Part shown: positions 14,740 to 22,917 of the stretch, in pieces
How positions within the stretch are numbered: the stretch's first letter is position 1
How the letters are laid out: the number at the start of each line of letters is the position of its first letter
Made by a program: the position numbers and the translations under genes
Notes under the pieces: model-generated
Seen by the model: the letters and a program-made list of their open reading frames with translations, nothing else
What the model was told of the DNA's origin: nothing
The model's database searches: none
Origin: Candidatus Peregrinibacteria bacterium
GTDB lineage: Bacteria; Patescibacteriota; Gracilibacteria; UBA1369; UM-FILTER-53-11
Assembly (NCBI GenBank): GCA_016186205.1
Contig: JACPMA010000003.1
Span: 1 to 64,000 of the forward strand
Reading direction: 5' to 3'
Length of the DNA stretch: 64,000 bases

Positions 14740-16596
14740 TTACATTACATCTTTAATACCTTCAACAACAGCCTTAATTCTCCTGATTCCGGCAGAACAG
14801 GCTTCTTCTTTTAAAATCTTGAAATGCTTGAGCACGCCGGTGTGCTCCACATGCGGACCGCCGCAAACTTCTTTGCTGTAATCTCCCATAAAATAAACTT
14901 TCACTTTGTTGCCAAGCTGGGCGTATTTATCGTCAAATAAACCGATGGCGCCGCGCTTTTTTGCTTCCTCAAAATCCAAAATTTCAAAATGCACAGGCAT
15001 GTCGCGCTGAATTTGCGTGTTGACGATTTCCTCCACTTTTTTTATTTGCTCCGGCGTCATTTTTGTATGATGCGAAAAATCGAACCGAAGGCGCTCCCCC
15101 GTCACGTTTGATCCGCGCTGAAACACGTGCGGACCGAGCACATCTCGCAGGGCCTGATGCACGAGGTGTGTGGCGGTATGATGCATTTTTGTGGGCTCCG
15201 TATGGTCAGCGAGGCCGCCGGCGAATTTTTGGCTAGCGCCGGCGCGGGAAACTTCCTGGTGTTTTTTAAAAGCCTCGTCAAACGCTTTTTGAAATTGTTC
15301 TCGATTTACCGTAAATCCCTCTTTTGCCAATTCTTCCTCAATCATTTCCAGCGGAAAACCATAAGTTTCAAAAATATAAAATGCTTCTGCGCCGCTCAAA
15401 ACGGTGCCGCCTTGCTGGCCAATAATACGTTCAAGTTCTTTGAGTCCCCTTCCGAGCGTTTTAACAAACCGTTCTTCTTCGCGATTCAATTCATCCAAAA
15501 TACGGTCCTTATTTTTTGAGAGCTCCGGATAAACATTTTCGTAAAGCGGAATGAAAAGTTTTGCGATTTCCGCAGTGAAAAATTTGCTTATGCCGATTTG
15601 CTTTCCATGGCGAATTGCGCGCCGGATGAGGCGGCGCACAATATAACCTTGATCCACATTAGACGGAGAAACGCCCATTGGATCGCCTAAAATAAATGTG
15701 GCGGCGCGGAGATGATCTGCGATGATGCGGCATGAAGCGATATGCGATGTAAAACTGACTGCGTGGTTTTTTAAAAATTCCATGACCGGCGCAAAAAGTT
15801 CGGTGTCGAACGGCGAATCTTTTTCGTGAAGAATTGTAACAAGGCGCTCAAAACCAAGGCCCGTATCGACATTTTTTTGCTTAAGCGGTTCATATGTTCC
15901 ATCGGGCTTTTTGTTGTACTGCATAAAAACGTCATTCCAAATCTCGACATAACGTCCGCAATCGCATGCGGGATTGCATTGAGATTGCGAAACGCGCCCG
16001 CCTTTTTTATGGCTTCCTTTATCGGAATCATTCAAAACATCATAAAACATTTCCGTATCCGGACCGCACGGACCTGTTTTACCGGCAGGACCCCACCAAT
16101 TTTTCTTTTTCGGAAAGAAATAAATCCGCTCTTTTGGAATGCCGATTTTTTGCCAAATTTCTGCTGATTCGATATCGCGCGGCGCATCGCTATCGCCTTC
16201 AAAACATGAAACAAACAACCGATCCGCCGGCAAACCAAACCCGCCATTCTCCCAAGGCAATGTGAGGAGCTCAAAACTCATTTTAATCGCTTCTGCTTTA
16301 AAATAATCGCCGAGCGACCAATTGCCGAGCATTTCAAAAAACGTGAGGTGCGTGGCATCGCCGACTTCATCAATGTCGTCGGTGCGGAGCGATTTTTGCG
16401 CATCAACAAGGCGTTTTCCTTGAGGATGCGGCTCGCCCATCAAATACGGCACGAGTGGGTGCATTCCGGCTGTTGTGAAAAGCACGGTCGGATCATTTTC
16501 TGGAATGAGCGAGGCTGACGGAATCTCTTTATGTCCGTACTTATTCACAAAAAAGTCGATGTATTGGCGTCGTATTTGCGGTGCGGTAGGAACCAT
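14740..16596 (-). CDS. alaS: Alanyl-tRNA synthetase, short form
   Basis: Charges tRNA-Ala and edits mischarged species. From the ATG at 16594-16596 the protein has 618 residues: the class II catalytic core (RRQYIDFFVNKYGHKEIPSASLIPENDPTVLFTTAGM at the start) and an editing domain with HTATH and CGGPHVEH as zinc ligands. It stops soon after the editing domain, so the DHHA1 and C-Ala regions found in about 870-residue AlaRS are missing. An ATG 24 codons upstream is less likely. The short form seems intact rather than truncated by mutation. Confidence 0.95.
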   Translation of the reverse strand: MVPTAPQIRRQYIDFFVNKYGHKEIPSASLIPENDPTVLFTTAGMHPLVPYLMGEPHPQGKRLVDAQKSLRTDDIDEVGDATHLTFFEMLGNWSLGDYFKAEAIKMSFELLTLPWENGGFGLPADRLFVSCFEGDSDAPRDIESAEIWQKIGIPKERIYFFPKKKNWWGPAGKTGPCGPDTEMFYDVLNDSDKGSHKKGGRVSQSQCNPACDCGRYVEIWNDVFMQYNKKPDGTYEPLKQKNVDTGLGFERLVTILHEKDSPFDTELFAPVMEFLKNHAVSFTSHIASCRIIADHLRAATFILGDPMGVSPSNVDQGYIVRRLIRRAIRHGKQIGISKFFTAEIAKLFIPLYENVYPELSKNKDRILDELNREEERFVKTLGRGLKELERIIGQQGGTVLSGAEAFYIFETYGFPLEMIEEELAKEGFTVNREQFQKAFDEAFKKHQEVSRAGASQKFAGGLADHTEPTKMHHTATHLVHQALRDVLGPHVFQRGSNVTGERLRFDFSHHTKMTPEQIKKVEEIVNTQIQRDMPVHFEILDFEEAKKRGAIGLFDDKYAQLGNKVKVYFMGDYSKEVCGGPHVEHTGVLKHFKILKEEACSAGIRRIKAVVEGIKDVM

Positions 16597-16624
16597 AGCT
16601 TCATTATTATATACTAGACCCGCT

Positions 16625-18127
16625 ATGCTAAAAACTCTTGTCCTGAAACAAAAACAAGCGGGCATCATCCTGATTACTCTCGGCGGCTTTCTGTTCGCTT
16701 TTATCTTCCTTTTTCTCTATTTCAATGTCATTCGCGTGCCGGGATTTCCGGAATTTCTTCCTGTAAAAGAAACGATCGGTTTTGTGGAATTTCCGGCTGC
16801 GCTCGACGAAAATCTTGCACGGAAAATCAGCGAGACGCTTGGCGTTGACTGGAATCGCGATATTGCTCCGTGGGCTTCGGAAAAAGCGGCGCTTGCATTG
16901 CTGAAAAATTACGGCGCTGAACCGGAACAAATCTCGCCGTTTTTCTTTATTCAAACGCGCTCCGCGACTCAAGCATTTTCCTTTCTCAAAAACTTCAAAA
17001 ATCCTCAAAAAGAAATCAGAGAAGTGAAATTTTCCGGCGTGACAGCTTTCTTAACTCCGCAGCTTTCTTTTGCGTTTCTGTCGGACGTGCTTGTAATTGC
17101 ACCGACTGCAAAAAGTCTTGCCGAACTCCTTGCGTACCAATCTTCGTCAACGCAGCATTTGAGCAGCGACTCGGATTTCATTCAAATCCACGCGAATGTG
17201 TCCGGGCCGTTTTTTGCTTATTTCAAGCCAAAAGAAATGCCTGCACAAATCTTTTCCGCCATCTCTTCAAACATTCCATACATGCCGATTTCCACAAAAT
17301 CTTTTCCTGCCATTGGCATTGCGGCGGAAAAAATGGATGCCGTTTGGCGAGGCATGAGTTACGCGCTGCTTGAAAAAAATCTACCGCCTGAAACTCCGCA
17401 GGCATATCGGGCTAAATTCCTCACCGTCTTGCCTTCGAAAATCGATTTCATGCTTTCCGGACAAAATCTTTTTGGACAAATAAAAAAAATCGACGAGATT
17501 CTCGGCGCGCATGCTTCATTTCCAAAATTATCAATGATGATTCAGCGTCTCATCAACGAATATCTGCCTGATGTTGATGCTGAAAAAAATCTCACGCCGC
17601 TTTTTGAAAAAGAATTCGCTTTCGCCATGGATTCGGATCGATTTTTGCTGCTTGCCGAAGAGCCGGATCAAAATGCGCAGGAAAAAATCGAATCGCTGCG
17701 TAAAACCTTTCAAAAAACAAACGGCCGGCTGACGCCGAAAACGCGTGATGTTCTTTTGCCGGATGGAACCAAAGCTAAAGAATTTGTGGCGGATCCATCA
17801 AAAGTAAAAACCTTCGAAGAAATGTTTGGCGGCGTGACTGTTCGAGGATTTTTATTAGGCAAAAACGGCGCGGTGTATGACGCTTTTTCAAATGGAACTT
17901 GGTTCATATCAAATGATTTCGAAATGATCAAAAAAGCGCTTCAGTCAGCCAAAGAACCGAATAACAGCTTCCGGGAAAGCCCTCTATATAAAGAAACGCT
18001 CCAGCCGATTCTCAAAAATCCAGAACTCCTGGGACTCGCTGTATTGCCGCATGGCACTTTCGGTTTTTCCAAACGCACAATGCCGGATCACATGGAAACG
18101 AATTTTATGTGGATTCAAAAAAATTGA
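16625..18127 (+). CDS. Membrane-anchored DUF3352-like protein
   Basis: The 500-residue protein starts at the ATG at 16625, divergent from alaS by 28 bp. One membrane segment (about residues 13-36) is followed by a large extracytoplasmic region. Repeated alternating segments (IGFVEFPAALDENLARKI, AFSFLKNF, LVIAPTAKSLAELL, WFISNDFEMIKKAL) are like those of DUF3352 proteins, which are common in Patescibacteria and of unknown role. The assignment rests on overall pattern and is moderate. The 165-bp fold-back element 18134-18298 follows directly. Confidence 0.7.
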   Translation: MLKTLVLKQKQAGIILITLGGFLFAFIFLFLYFNVIRVPGFPEFLPVKETIGFVEFPAALDENLARKISETLGVDWNRDIAPWASEKAALALLKNYGAEPEQISPFFFIQTRSATQAFSFLKNFKNPQKEIREVKFSGVTAFLTPQLSFAFLSDVLVIAPTAKSLAELLAYQSSSTQHLSSDSDFIQIHANVSGPFFAYFKPKEMPAQIFSAISSNIPYMPISTKSFPAIGIAAEKMDAVWRGMSYALLEKNLPPETPQAYRAKFLTVLPSKIDFMLSGQNLFGQIKKIDEILGAHASFPKLSMMIQRLINEYLPDVDAEKNLTPLFEKEFAFAMDSDRFLLLAEEPDQNAQEKIESLRKTFQKTNGRLTPKTRDVLLPDGTKAKEFVADPSKVKTFEEMFGGVTVRGFLLGKNGAVYDAFSNGTWFISNDFEMIKKALQSAKEPNNSFRESPLYKETLQPILKNPELLGLAVLPHGTFGFSKRTMPDHMETNFMWIQKN

Positions 18128-18133
18128 ATATTG

Positions 18134-18298
18134 AGAAACCTCTGAAAAACTATCTTACTACTGCAAATTGCAAATTTCGGCTGCAAACTTTTCAAGCCTC
18201 CTCGCTGTATCGCTACTTGATACAGCTTCGTCGGCCTTCAAAGTTTTCGCTCGAAATTTGCAATTTTCGCTACGCAACATAGTTTTTCAGAGGTTTCT
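18134..18298. repeat. 165-bp fold-back element
   Basis: Perfect 20-bp terminal inverted repeats (18134-18153 and 18279-18298, beginning AGAAACCTCTGAAAAACTAT) enclose further nested arms: GCAAATTGCAAATTTCG against CGAAATTTGCAATTTTCGC, GCAAACTTTTCAAGCC against GGCCTTCAAAGTTTTCGC, and GTATC/GATAC at the tip. The whole forms one long imperfect hairpin without coding capacity, MITE-like in shape. It lies between two rightward genes, 7 bp after a stop codon. Confidence 0.8.
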
Positions 18299-18317
18299 TG
18301 CCGGGATTCCCGGCTAT

Positions 18318-18347
18318 TTGACATTTTATATGAATTCCCGGTATACT
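18318..18347 (+). promoter_or_regulatory. Promoter of the HATPase/STAS-like operon
   Basis: TTGACA (18318-18323) and TATACT (18342-18347) with an 18-bp spacer, 31 bp before the ATG at 18379. A CCGGGATTCCCGG palindrome stands just upstream at 18301-18313. Confidence 0.7.
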
Positions 18348-18378
18348 TATCAATAAGCAGCCATTCGAGCCGCCTAAT

Positions 18379-19338
18379 ATGAAAATACATATTCCAAACA
18401 GCGTATGGCTAGGAAATATTGATCCTTTTTTAAAAGGATTTTCTCCGACAGATCAAAATCAATTAAATATAACATTCAACAAAAAATGGATGTCAATACA
18501 TCCAATGGTTTTATCTATGATCGCTGCTCTTGGCATTAAAACAGATCCATCAAAAATCGAGTGTGAAAAACTTGAAGCAAAATCAAAGCATTATTTAGAA
18601 AGGATGGGGCTGTTTAATTTTTTGCATGTAGCGTCTGGCATTACGATGAAAAAGCATGAACCGGCGGGCAGATTTGTACCATTGACGCAAATAAAAGATG
18701 GAACAATGTTAACAAGATTTATTACGGAAGTAACACCATTGCTGCACCTAAAACCGGAACATGCTGAACCAATACGCTACATAATGAGTGAGTTGATAAG
18801 GAATGTGCTTGAACATTCCATGTCGAAATACGGCGCTATTGTATCTGCTCAATATTATAAAAAAAGCAACACCGTACGTATCGGTGTCGCTGATACTGGC
18901 ATTGGCATATGGAAATCGATAAATCAATCTTATAATCCTAAAAACGATCTGGAAGCAATTCACTTAGCGCTAACGCCTGGTATTACCGGAACAACAAAAC
19001 GCGAAGGTGGCACAGAGCAGAATGCGGGAGCGGGCCTATTTTTTATAAAATCCATAGCCTCTGTAAACAGTGATTTTTTTGTTATTTATAGCGGTAAAGC
19101 AATGTATAAGCTCTTAAAAAGAAAAGGCAAAAAAATAAAATTGCATGCTGATCCTTTTGAAGATAGACATTCTAAAAAAGATAATTTGCCGAGTTGGGAA
19201 GGAACTGTCGTCGGCATTGATCTTTCATTAGATACAACGCAAGAGTTTTCTCTACTTTTAAAGTTACTTAATGAAACTTTAAATAAAGCCATAAAAGAAA
19301 GAAAAAAAGCTCGTTATAAAAAACCTCAATTTATATGA
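18379..19338 (+). CDS. HATPase-domain (anti-sigma/histidine-kinase-like) protein
   Basis: The C-terminal half has a GHKL ATPase fold: N box ELIRNVLEHSMSKYG near residue 138, G1 box VADTGIGIW near 171, and G2-type box NAGAGLFFIKSIA near 215. There is no dimerisation His domain and no sensor or membrane segment, so it resembles stand-alone ATP-binding proteins of the SpoIIAB/RsbW type rather than a full histidine kinase. The N-terminal 120 residues are of unknown type. The stop codon overlaps the start of the next gene (ATGA), indicating translational coupling to a STAS-like partner. A kinase-substrate or switch pair is inferred. Confidence 0.8.
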   Translation: MKIHIPNSVWLGNIDPFLKGFSPTDQNQLNITFNKKWMSIHPMVLSMIAALGIKTDPSKIECEKLEAKSKHYLERMGLFNFLHVASGITMKKHEPAGRFVPLTQIKDGTMLTRFITEVTPLLHLKPEHAEPIRYIMSELIRNVLEHSMSKYGAIVSAQYYKKSNTVRIGVADTGIGIWKSINQSYNPKNDLEAIHLALTPGITGTTKREGGTEQNAGAGLFFIKSIASVNSDFFVIYSGKAMYKLLKRKGKKIKLHADPFEDRHSKKDNLPSWEGTVVGIDLSLDTTQEFSLLLKLLNETLNKAIKERKKARYKKPQFI

Positions 19339-19625
19339 TTCATATAAAATTATTCAAACTGGTTGGCGCGTTTGCTGAAAATAAAGATATTGCGGCAAAT
19401 ATCAGATTAAACAAACTTATTCCGGCCTTAGAGAAAAATCAAAATATTATATTGGATTTCGAAAAAATTGATGGGGCCACACAATCATTTATACACGCTC
19501 TTATCAGCGACCTGATTAGAAAATATGGAAATGAGGTATTAGACAAAATTCAATTCAAATCTTGTAATAATACCGTAAAAGGCATTATTTCTATCGTAGT
19601 AGATTACATGCAGGAAAGTGATTAA
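19335..19625 (+). CDS. STAS-like (DUF4325-type) protein
   Basis: The 96-residue protein starts inside the stop codon of the HATPase gene. Its pattern, with an early beta strand, then NIILDFEKIDGATQSFIHALISDLIRKYG and a closing helical segment, matches the STAS-like DUF4325 family, which is often encoded beside a GHKL ATPase. In SpoIIAA-type STAS proteins a Ser in the equivalent loop is phosphorylated; here the corresponding region reads DGATQSF with Thr and Ser available. The target process is unknown. Confidence 0.7.
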   Translation: MIHIKLFKLVGAFAENKDIAANIRLNKLIPALEKNQNIILDFEKIDGATQSFIHALISDLIRKYGNEVLDKIQFKSCNNTVKGIISIVVDYMQESD

Positions 19626-19687
19626 GCCGTGACACATAATCTTGCTGCGGCTTTACGCAATACTGGTTACAAGCTACTCTTTATATA

Positions 19688-21724
19688 GTGCTGATACGCG
19701 ATATTCTGCCGCCGCAAAGCCATAAGAAAACGGCAGACAAAACCGTATCCATTGTCATTCAAGAAAAAACGAATCCGAAACAACTCAAACGTTTTCGGGA
19801 AATTTCTTTCGTGCTCCTTTTTGCGTGCGCCATTCTCGGCATATTCACTTTTTTCCAGCTTAAAAACAAGGGGCTTCGCCTTTCGCGCGGCATCGCGGAG
19901 GCCGCATCCGCGGGTTTTGAAAAAATCGTGAACGGCGCGGTTGCGCTTAAAGACTCGCGTTTTGAAAACGCAAAAAATCTTTTTCAGCAAGCGTCCGGCG
20001 CGTTTCAAAACATTCAAAATCAAACCGCGTGGCTGTTTGCGCCGAAAACGCCGGCACTGACTCTGGAAGATCCGCTTTTGAATGCCGGCCGTTCGCTCAT
20101 CGCGGCCGGAAATTATCTCTCCGCGGCAGGCGCCATATTCAGCGATGCGGCAAGCCGGCTCCAATTTCTTCCGAAAAATATTTTCGAAGCCAATAATCGC
20201 TCCATTGCGTATTCGCAGCCTCTCCCCTCTCTCACGGAAAAATTAAAAAAGGAACTTCCGGCGCTTTTGCTCGCTAAAGAAAATCTCCAAAAAGCAAATT
20301 CAGAAATTCAGAAAATTCCGGACTCTTTCGTTCCGCTAAAATTGCGGGAAAAATTCCGTTTTGCAAAAGATTCCCTCGCGCTCATCACGGATATTATCGG
20401 CTCGCTTAAGGCCGATATTCCGGCGATTCTAAAGCTTCTTGGCGATGATGAGCCGCACACATATCTCGTTCTTCTGCAAAATAACGCCGAGCTCCGTCCG
20501 AGCGGAGGTTTTATCGGAAATTACATGATTGTTGAAACGAATGACGGTTATATAACCAAAACGCAGGTTTTTGACATTTACAGCGCCGACCACCAACTCG
20601 CAGAAGCAATTCCTTCGCCGCCGGAAATCCAGCCTGCAAATCCTAGATGGTTTATGCGCGATTCCAATTATTCCGGCCACTTTCCTCTTTCCGCCGCTAA
20701 AGCCGCGTGGTTTCTGGAAAAAGAAAAAGGGCCGGGCGTGGACAGCGTTATCGCCATTGACCAAACTTTTATTGAAGAACTTTTGAAAATCACCGGGCCG
20801 ATAAAAATTCCGGAACTTGCTTTGCCGCTTTCAAGCGAAAATTTTTCAACTGTGATTTCATATGTAGTTGAATCGAAACTTTCAGGCCGGGAAGATCCAA
20901 AAGCCATTTTGAAAAGTTTTATGCCGGCTTTTGAAAAAGCTTTATTTCAATATACTGATCCGGCTGCGCTAGTACCGCTCCTCAAAAATGCCGCGCAGTC
21001 AAAACATCTTTTTGCATACTCAAAAGATGCGGATTTGGAAGATTTTTGGAGGAGGCATGGCATAGCAGGAGAAATGAAACCGCTCGAGCCGAAAGAAGAT
21101 TTCCTAAATATCGTTCATACTTCGATCGGCGGAAATAAAAGCGATGCGTTTATTGCGGAAACCATTATCCATGACACGTATCTAAAATCGGACGGCGGCG
21201 TTGTAGATGAACTAACGCTGACCCGCACGCATATTTGGACGGACGAAACCACAAAACGTCTAAAAACGCTCATTGCCGGTTTTGGATTTACCGAACTTCC
21301 GCAGAAAATCCTGGCGATTTTGGGACGGGCGGAAAATATGCATGCGATGCGTATTTATGTGCCGGCGGGCGCCGTGCTCGAAGACAGTTCCGATCCTCTC
21401 CTCGAACAAAAGTTCGATGAAGAAACCGGAAAAACGTATTTTTCTGTGCGCATGAACGTGCCGCTCAATGGCTCAAAAACAATAACCGTACGCTATCGCC
21501 TACCGTTTAAGCTCAATTTGGATCCGGTTGATAAATACAGTCTAATAGTGCAAAAACAGGCCGGCCAAGAAAATATTGCTCTGCAAAAACGCATTTTTCC
21601 AGACAGCCGCGTGCTCAATTACAAATACTTTCCTGAAACCGGCAATTTTGATTTGGACGGAGTTTTGAGTTTTGAAATGCCGCTTCTAAAAGATCTTTCT
21701 TTTTCGAGCGTGTGGGGCAAGTGA
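19688..21724 (+). CDS. DUF4012 membrane-anchored protein
   Basis: The 678 residues begin with a short cytoplasmic part, one membrane segment (about residues 36-57), and a large external region. The diagnostic DUF4012 block is YLVLLQNNAELRPSGGFIGNY near residue 257, followed by DIYSADHQLAEAIPSPPEIQP and the ITGPI segment. Such proteins are widespread in Actinobacteria, Chloroflexi and Patescibacteria, often near polysaccharide genes; the activity is unknown. The start is GTG at 19688-19690. The gene ends in a repeat-A stem-loop with a T-run that probably terminates transcription. Confidence 0.85.
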   Translation: MLIRDILPPQSHKKTADKTVSIVIQEKTNPKQLKRFREISFVLLFACAILGIFTFFQLKNKGLRLSRGIAEAASAGFEKIVNGAVALKDSRFENAKNLFQQASGAFQNIQNQTAWLFAPKTPALTLEDPLLNAGRSLIAAGNYLSAAGAIFSDAASRLQFLPKNIFEANNRSIAYSQPLPSLTEKLKKELPALLLAKENLQKANSEIQKIPDSFVPLKLREKFRFAKDSLALITDIIGSLKADIPAILKLLGDDEPHTYLVLLQNNAELRPSGGFIGNYMIVETNDGYITKTQVFDIYSADHQLAEAIPSPPEIQPANPRWFMRDSNYSGHFPLSAAKAAWFLEKEKGPGVDSVIAIDQTFIEELLKITGPIKIPELALPLSSENFSTVISYVVESKLSGREDPKAILKSFMPAFEKALFQYTDPAALVPLLKNAAQSKHLFAYSKDADLEDFWRRHGIAGEMKPLEPKEDFLNIVHTSIGGNKSDAFIAETIIHDTYLKSDGGVVDELTLTRTHIWTDETTKRLKTLIAGFGFTELPQKILAILGRAENMHAMRIYVPAGAVLEDSSDPLLEQKFDEETGKTYFSVRMNVPLNGSKTITVRYRLPFKLNLDPVDKYSLIVQKQAGQENIALQKRIFPDSRVLNYKYFPETGNFDLDGVLSFEMPLLKDLSFSSVWGK

Positions 21725-22917
21725 ACCGCAATGGGCATTTGCCTCAGTTCGCTGGAGTCGGCCCGTTCCGTTCCTCCTTCTGGAACGCTTCCTTCGGCAA
21801 ACGGCCCCTTGCGATTCACTTTTTTGAGAAATGGAAGCTCAATTAAAAAGTAGGTTGCGGCGGAGAAGAAGATTGTCAAAGACAAACCGAGGAAAAATTT
21901 CGGAACCGCAGTTAGTTGAAGTGGCGCGATTTTTTCTAAAACCGTGTAATGCCAAAGATAAATAGAATAACTTATAATACCTATAAAGCCAAAAACACGG
22001 TTGGAAATTAACGCACGAATCCAACGAAACGTATGAAGAAAAGCCAAAAGTCCGATGCCGAAGGCAAAAGCCGTAAGAGTGCCGAATCCAGTTTGCATCC
22101 ACTCTATATCCCGCATACCGGCTCCTATTTCGGCGCTCATTCCCAAAAGAAAATAAAAAAACGCCGATGCGCCGGCGAAAATTACAAATGAAAGCAAACG
22201 CCCGACCCAGTGGAAATTTCTTATTTCAGCCATCTTAATAAAACAAAAACTTCCAATAATGCCGATGGCGAATTGATCCAGTTTACCAAACAGCTGTTCG
22301 GTAAAGAAAAACCGCTGCTGATCGCTCCAGCCGGAATAAAAATTATTAAAGAGATAATTTCGATACGCCCAGCTTGCGCCAATCATTCCTAAACCAACAA
22401 GAAAAATTCTCCACCATCTGCGGCTGCCGAGCCAAAAAAGGAGCGGCAAAATCGCATAAAAAAGCATTTCATGCGAGAGAGTCCAAGCAACCGGATTGAT
22501 GGACTGAAAACTGTCAGGCCAAAAAGCATGTAGAAACAAAAGATGTTTTCCGATATCAAAAAACCCCTCGCGGGTAGTAAAAAAAGCCGGTGAATTTAAA
22601 ATCAACAAAATAAACAGCGAAAAATAATAGATGGGAATGATGCGTTTAATGCGGCGAATGTAAAATTCCTTCAGCGTAGCCTTGCTGTACCAAAGGCTTG
22701 TAAAAAGCAAAAAACCGCTTAGCACGAAAAAAATATCAACGCCGCGATACCCGGCCTGAAAAAACGGCGAGAAATTTGCGCCGCCAACCAAAACTTCTCT
22801 GCCATTCAAAACAAAACCCCAAAAATGAAAGAGAAATACAAACATCGCAGCGAGGCCGCGGAATGCATCGATCCCGTCGATCTCGCGTCGCGTAGAAATT
22901 AATGCGCTTCGTTCCAT
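21619..22917 (-). CDS. Acyltransferase 3 family membrane protein
   Basis: The 432-residue integral membrane protein has about ten hydrophobic segments and the family's opening (GIDAFRGLAAMFVFLFHFWGF, with the catalytic-type His in the first segment) plus VDIFFVLSGFLLF. Members O-acylate surface glycans, peptidoglycan or lipids. The start lies inside the miaB 3' end (19-bp overlap). The last 65 or so residues are odd: they are encoded by the repeat-A element (21721-21826) and by the antisense of the DUF4012 3' end, so the natural tail has probably been replaced or extended by the repeat. Confidence 0.88.
   Translation of the reverse strand: MERSALISTRREIDGIDAFRGLAAMFVFLFHFWGFVLNGREVLVGGANFSPFFQAGYRGVDIFFVLSGFLLFTSLWYSKATLKEFYIRRIKRIIPIYYFSLFILLILNSPAFFTTREGFFDIGKHLLFLHAFWPDSFQSINPVAWTLSHEMLFYAILPLLFWLGSRRWWRIFLVGLGMIGASWAYRNYLFNNFYSGWSDQQRFFFTEQLFGKLDQFAIGIIGSFCFIKMAEIRNFHWVGRLLSFVIFAGASAFFYFLLGMSAEIGAGMRDIEWMQTGFGTLTAFAFGIGLLAFLHTFRWIRALISNRVFGFIGIISYSIYLWHYTVLEKIAPLQLTAVPKFFLGLSLTIFFSAATYFLIELPFLKKVNRKGPFAEGSVPEGGTERADSSELRQMPIAVHLPHTLEKERSFRSGISKLKTPSKSKLPVSGKYL
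21721..21826 (+). terminator. Repeat family A, copy 1 (terminator-like stem-loop)
   Basis: Outer arms GTGAACCGCAATGGGCATTT and its partner (GGCAAACGGCCCCTTGCGAT-TCAC, 21796-21819) pair around a core containing TCGCTGGAGTCGG and CTTCGGCAAACG. TTTTTT follows (21820-21825). It begins at the DUF4012 stop codon. The core recurs at 24831-24959 and 54220-54332. Confidence 0.75.
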
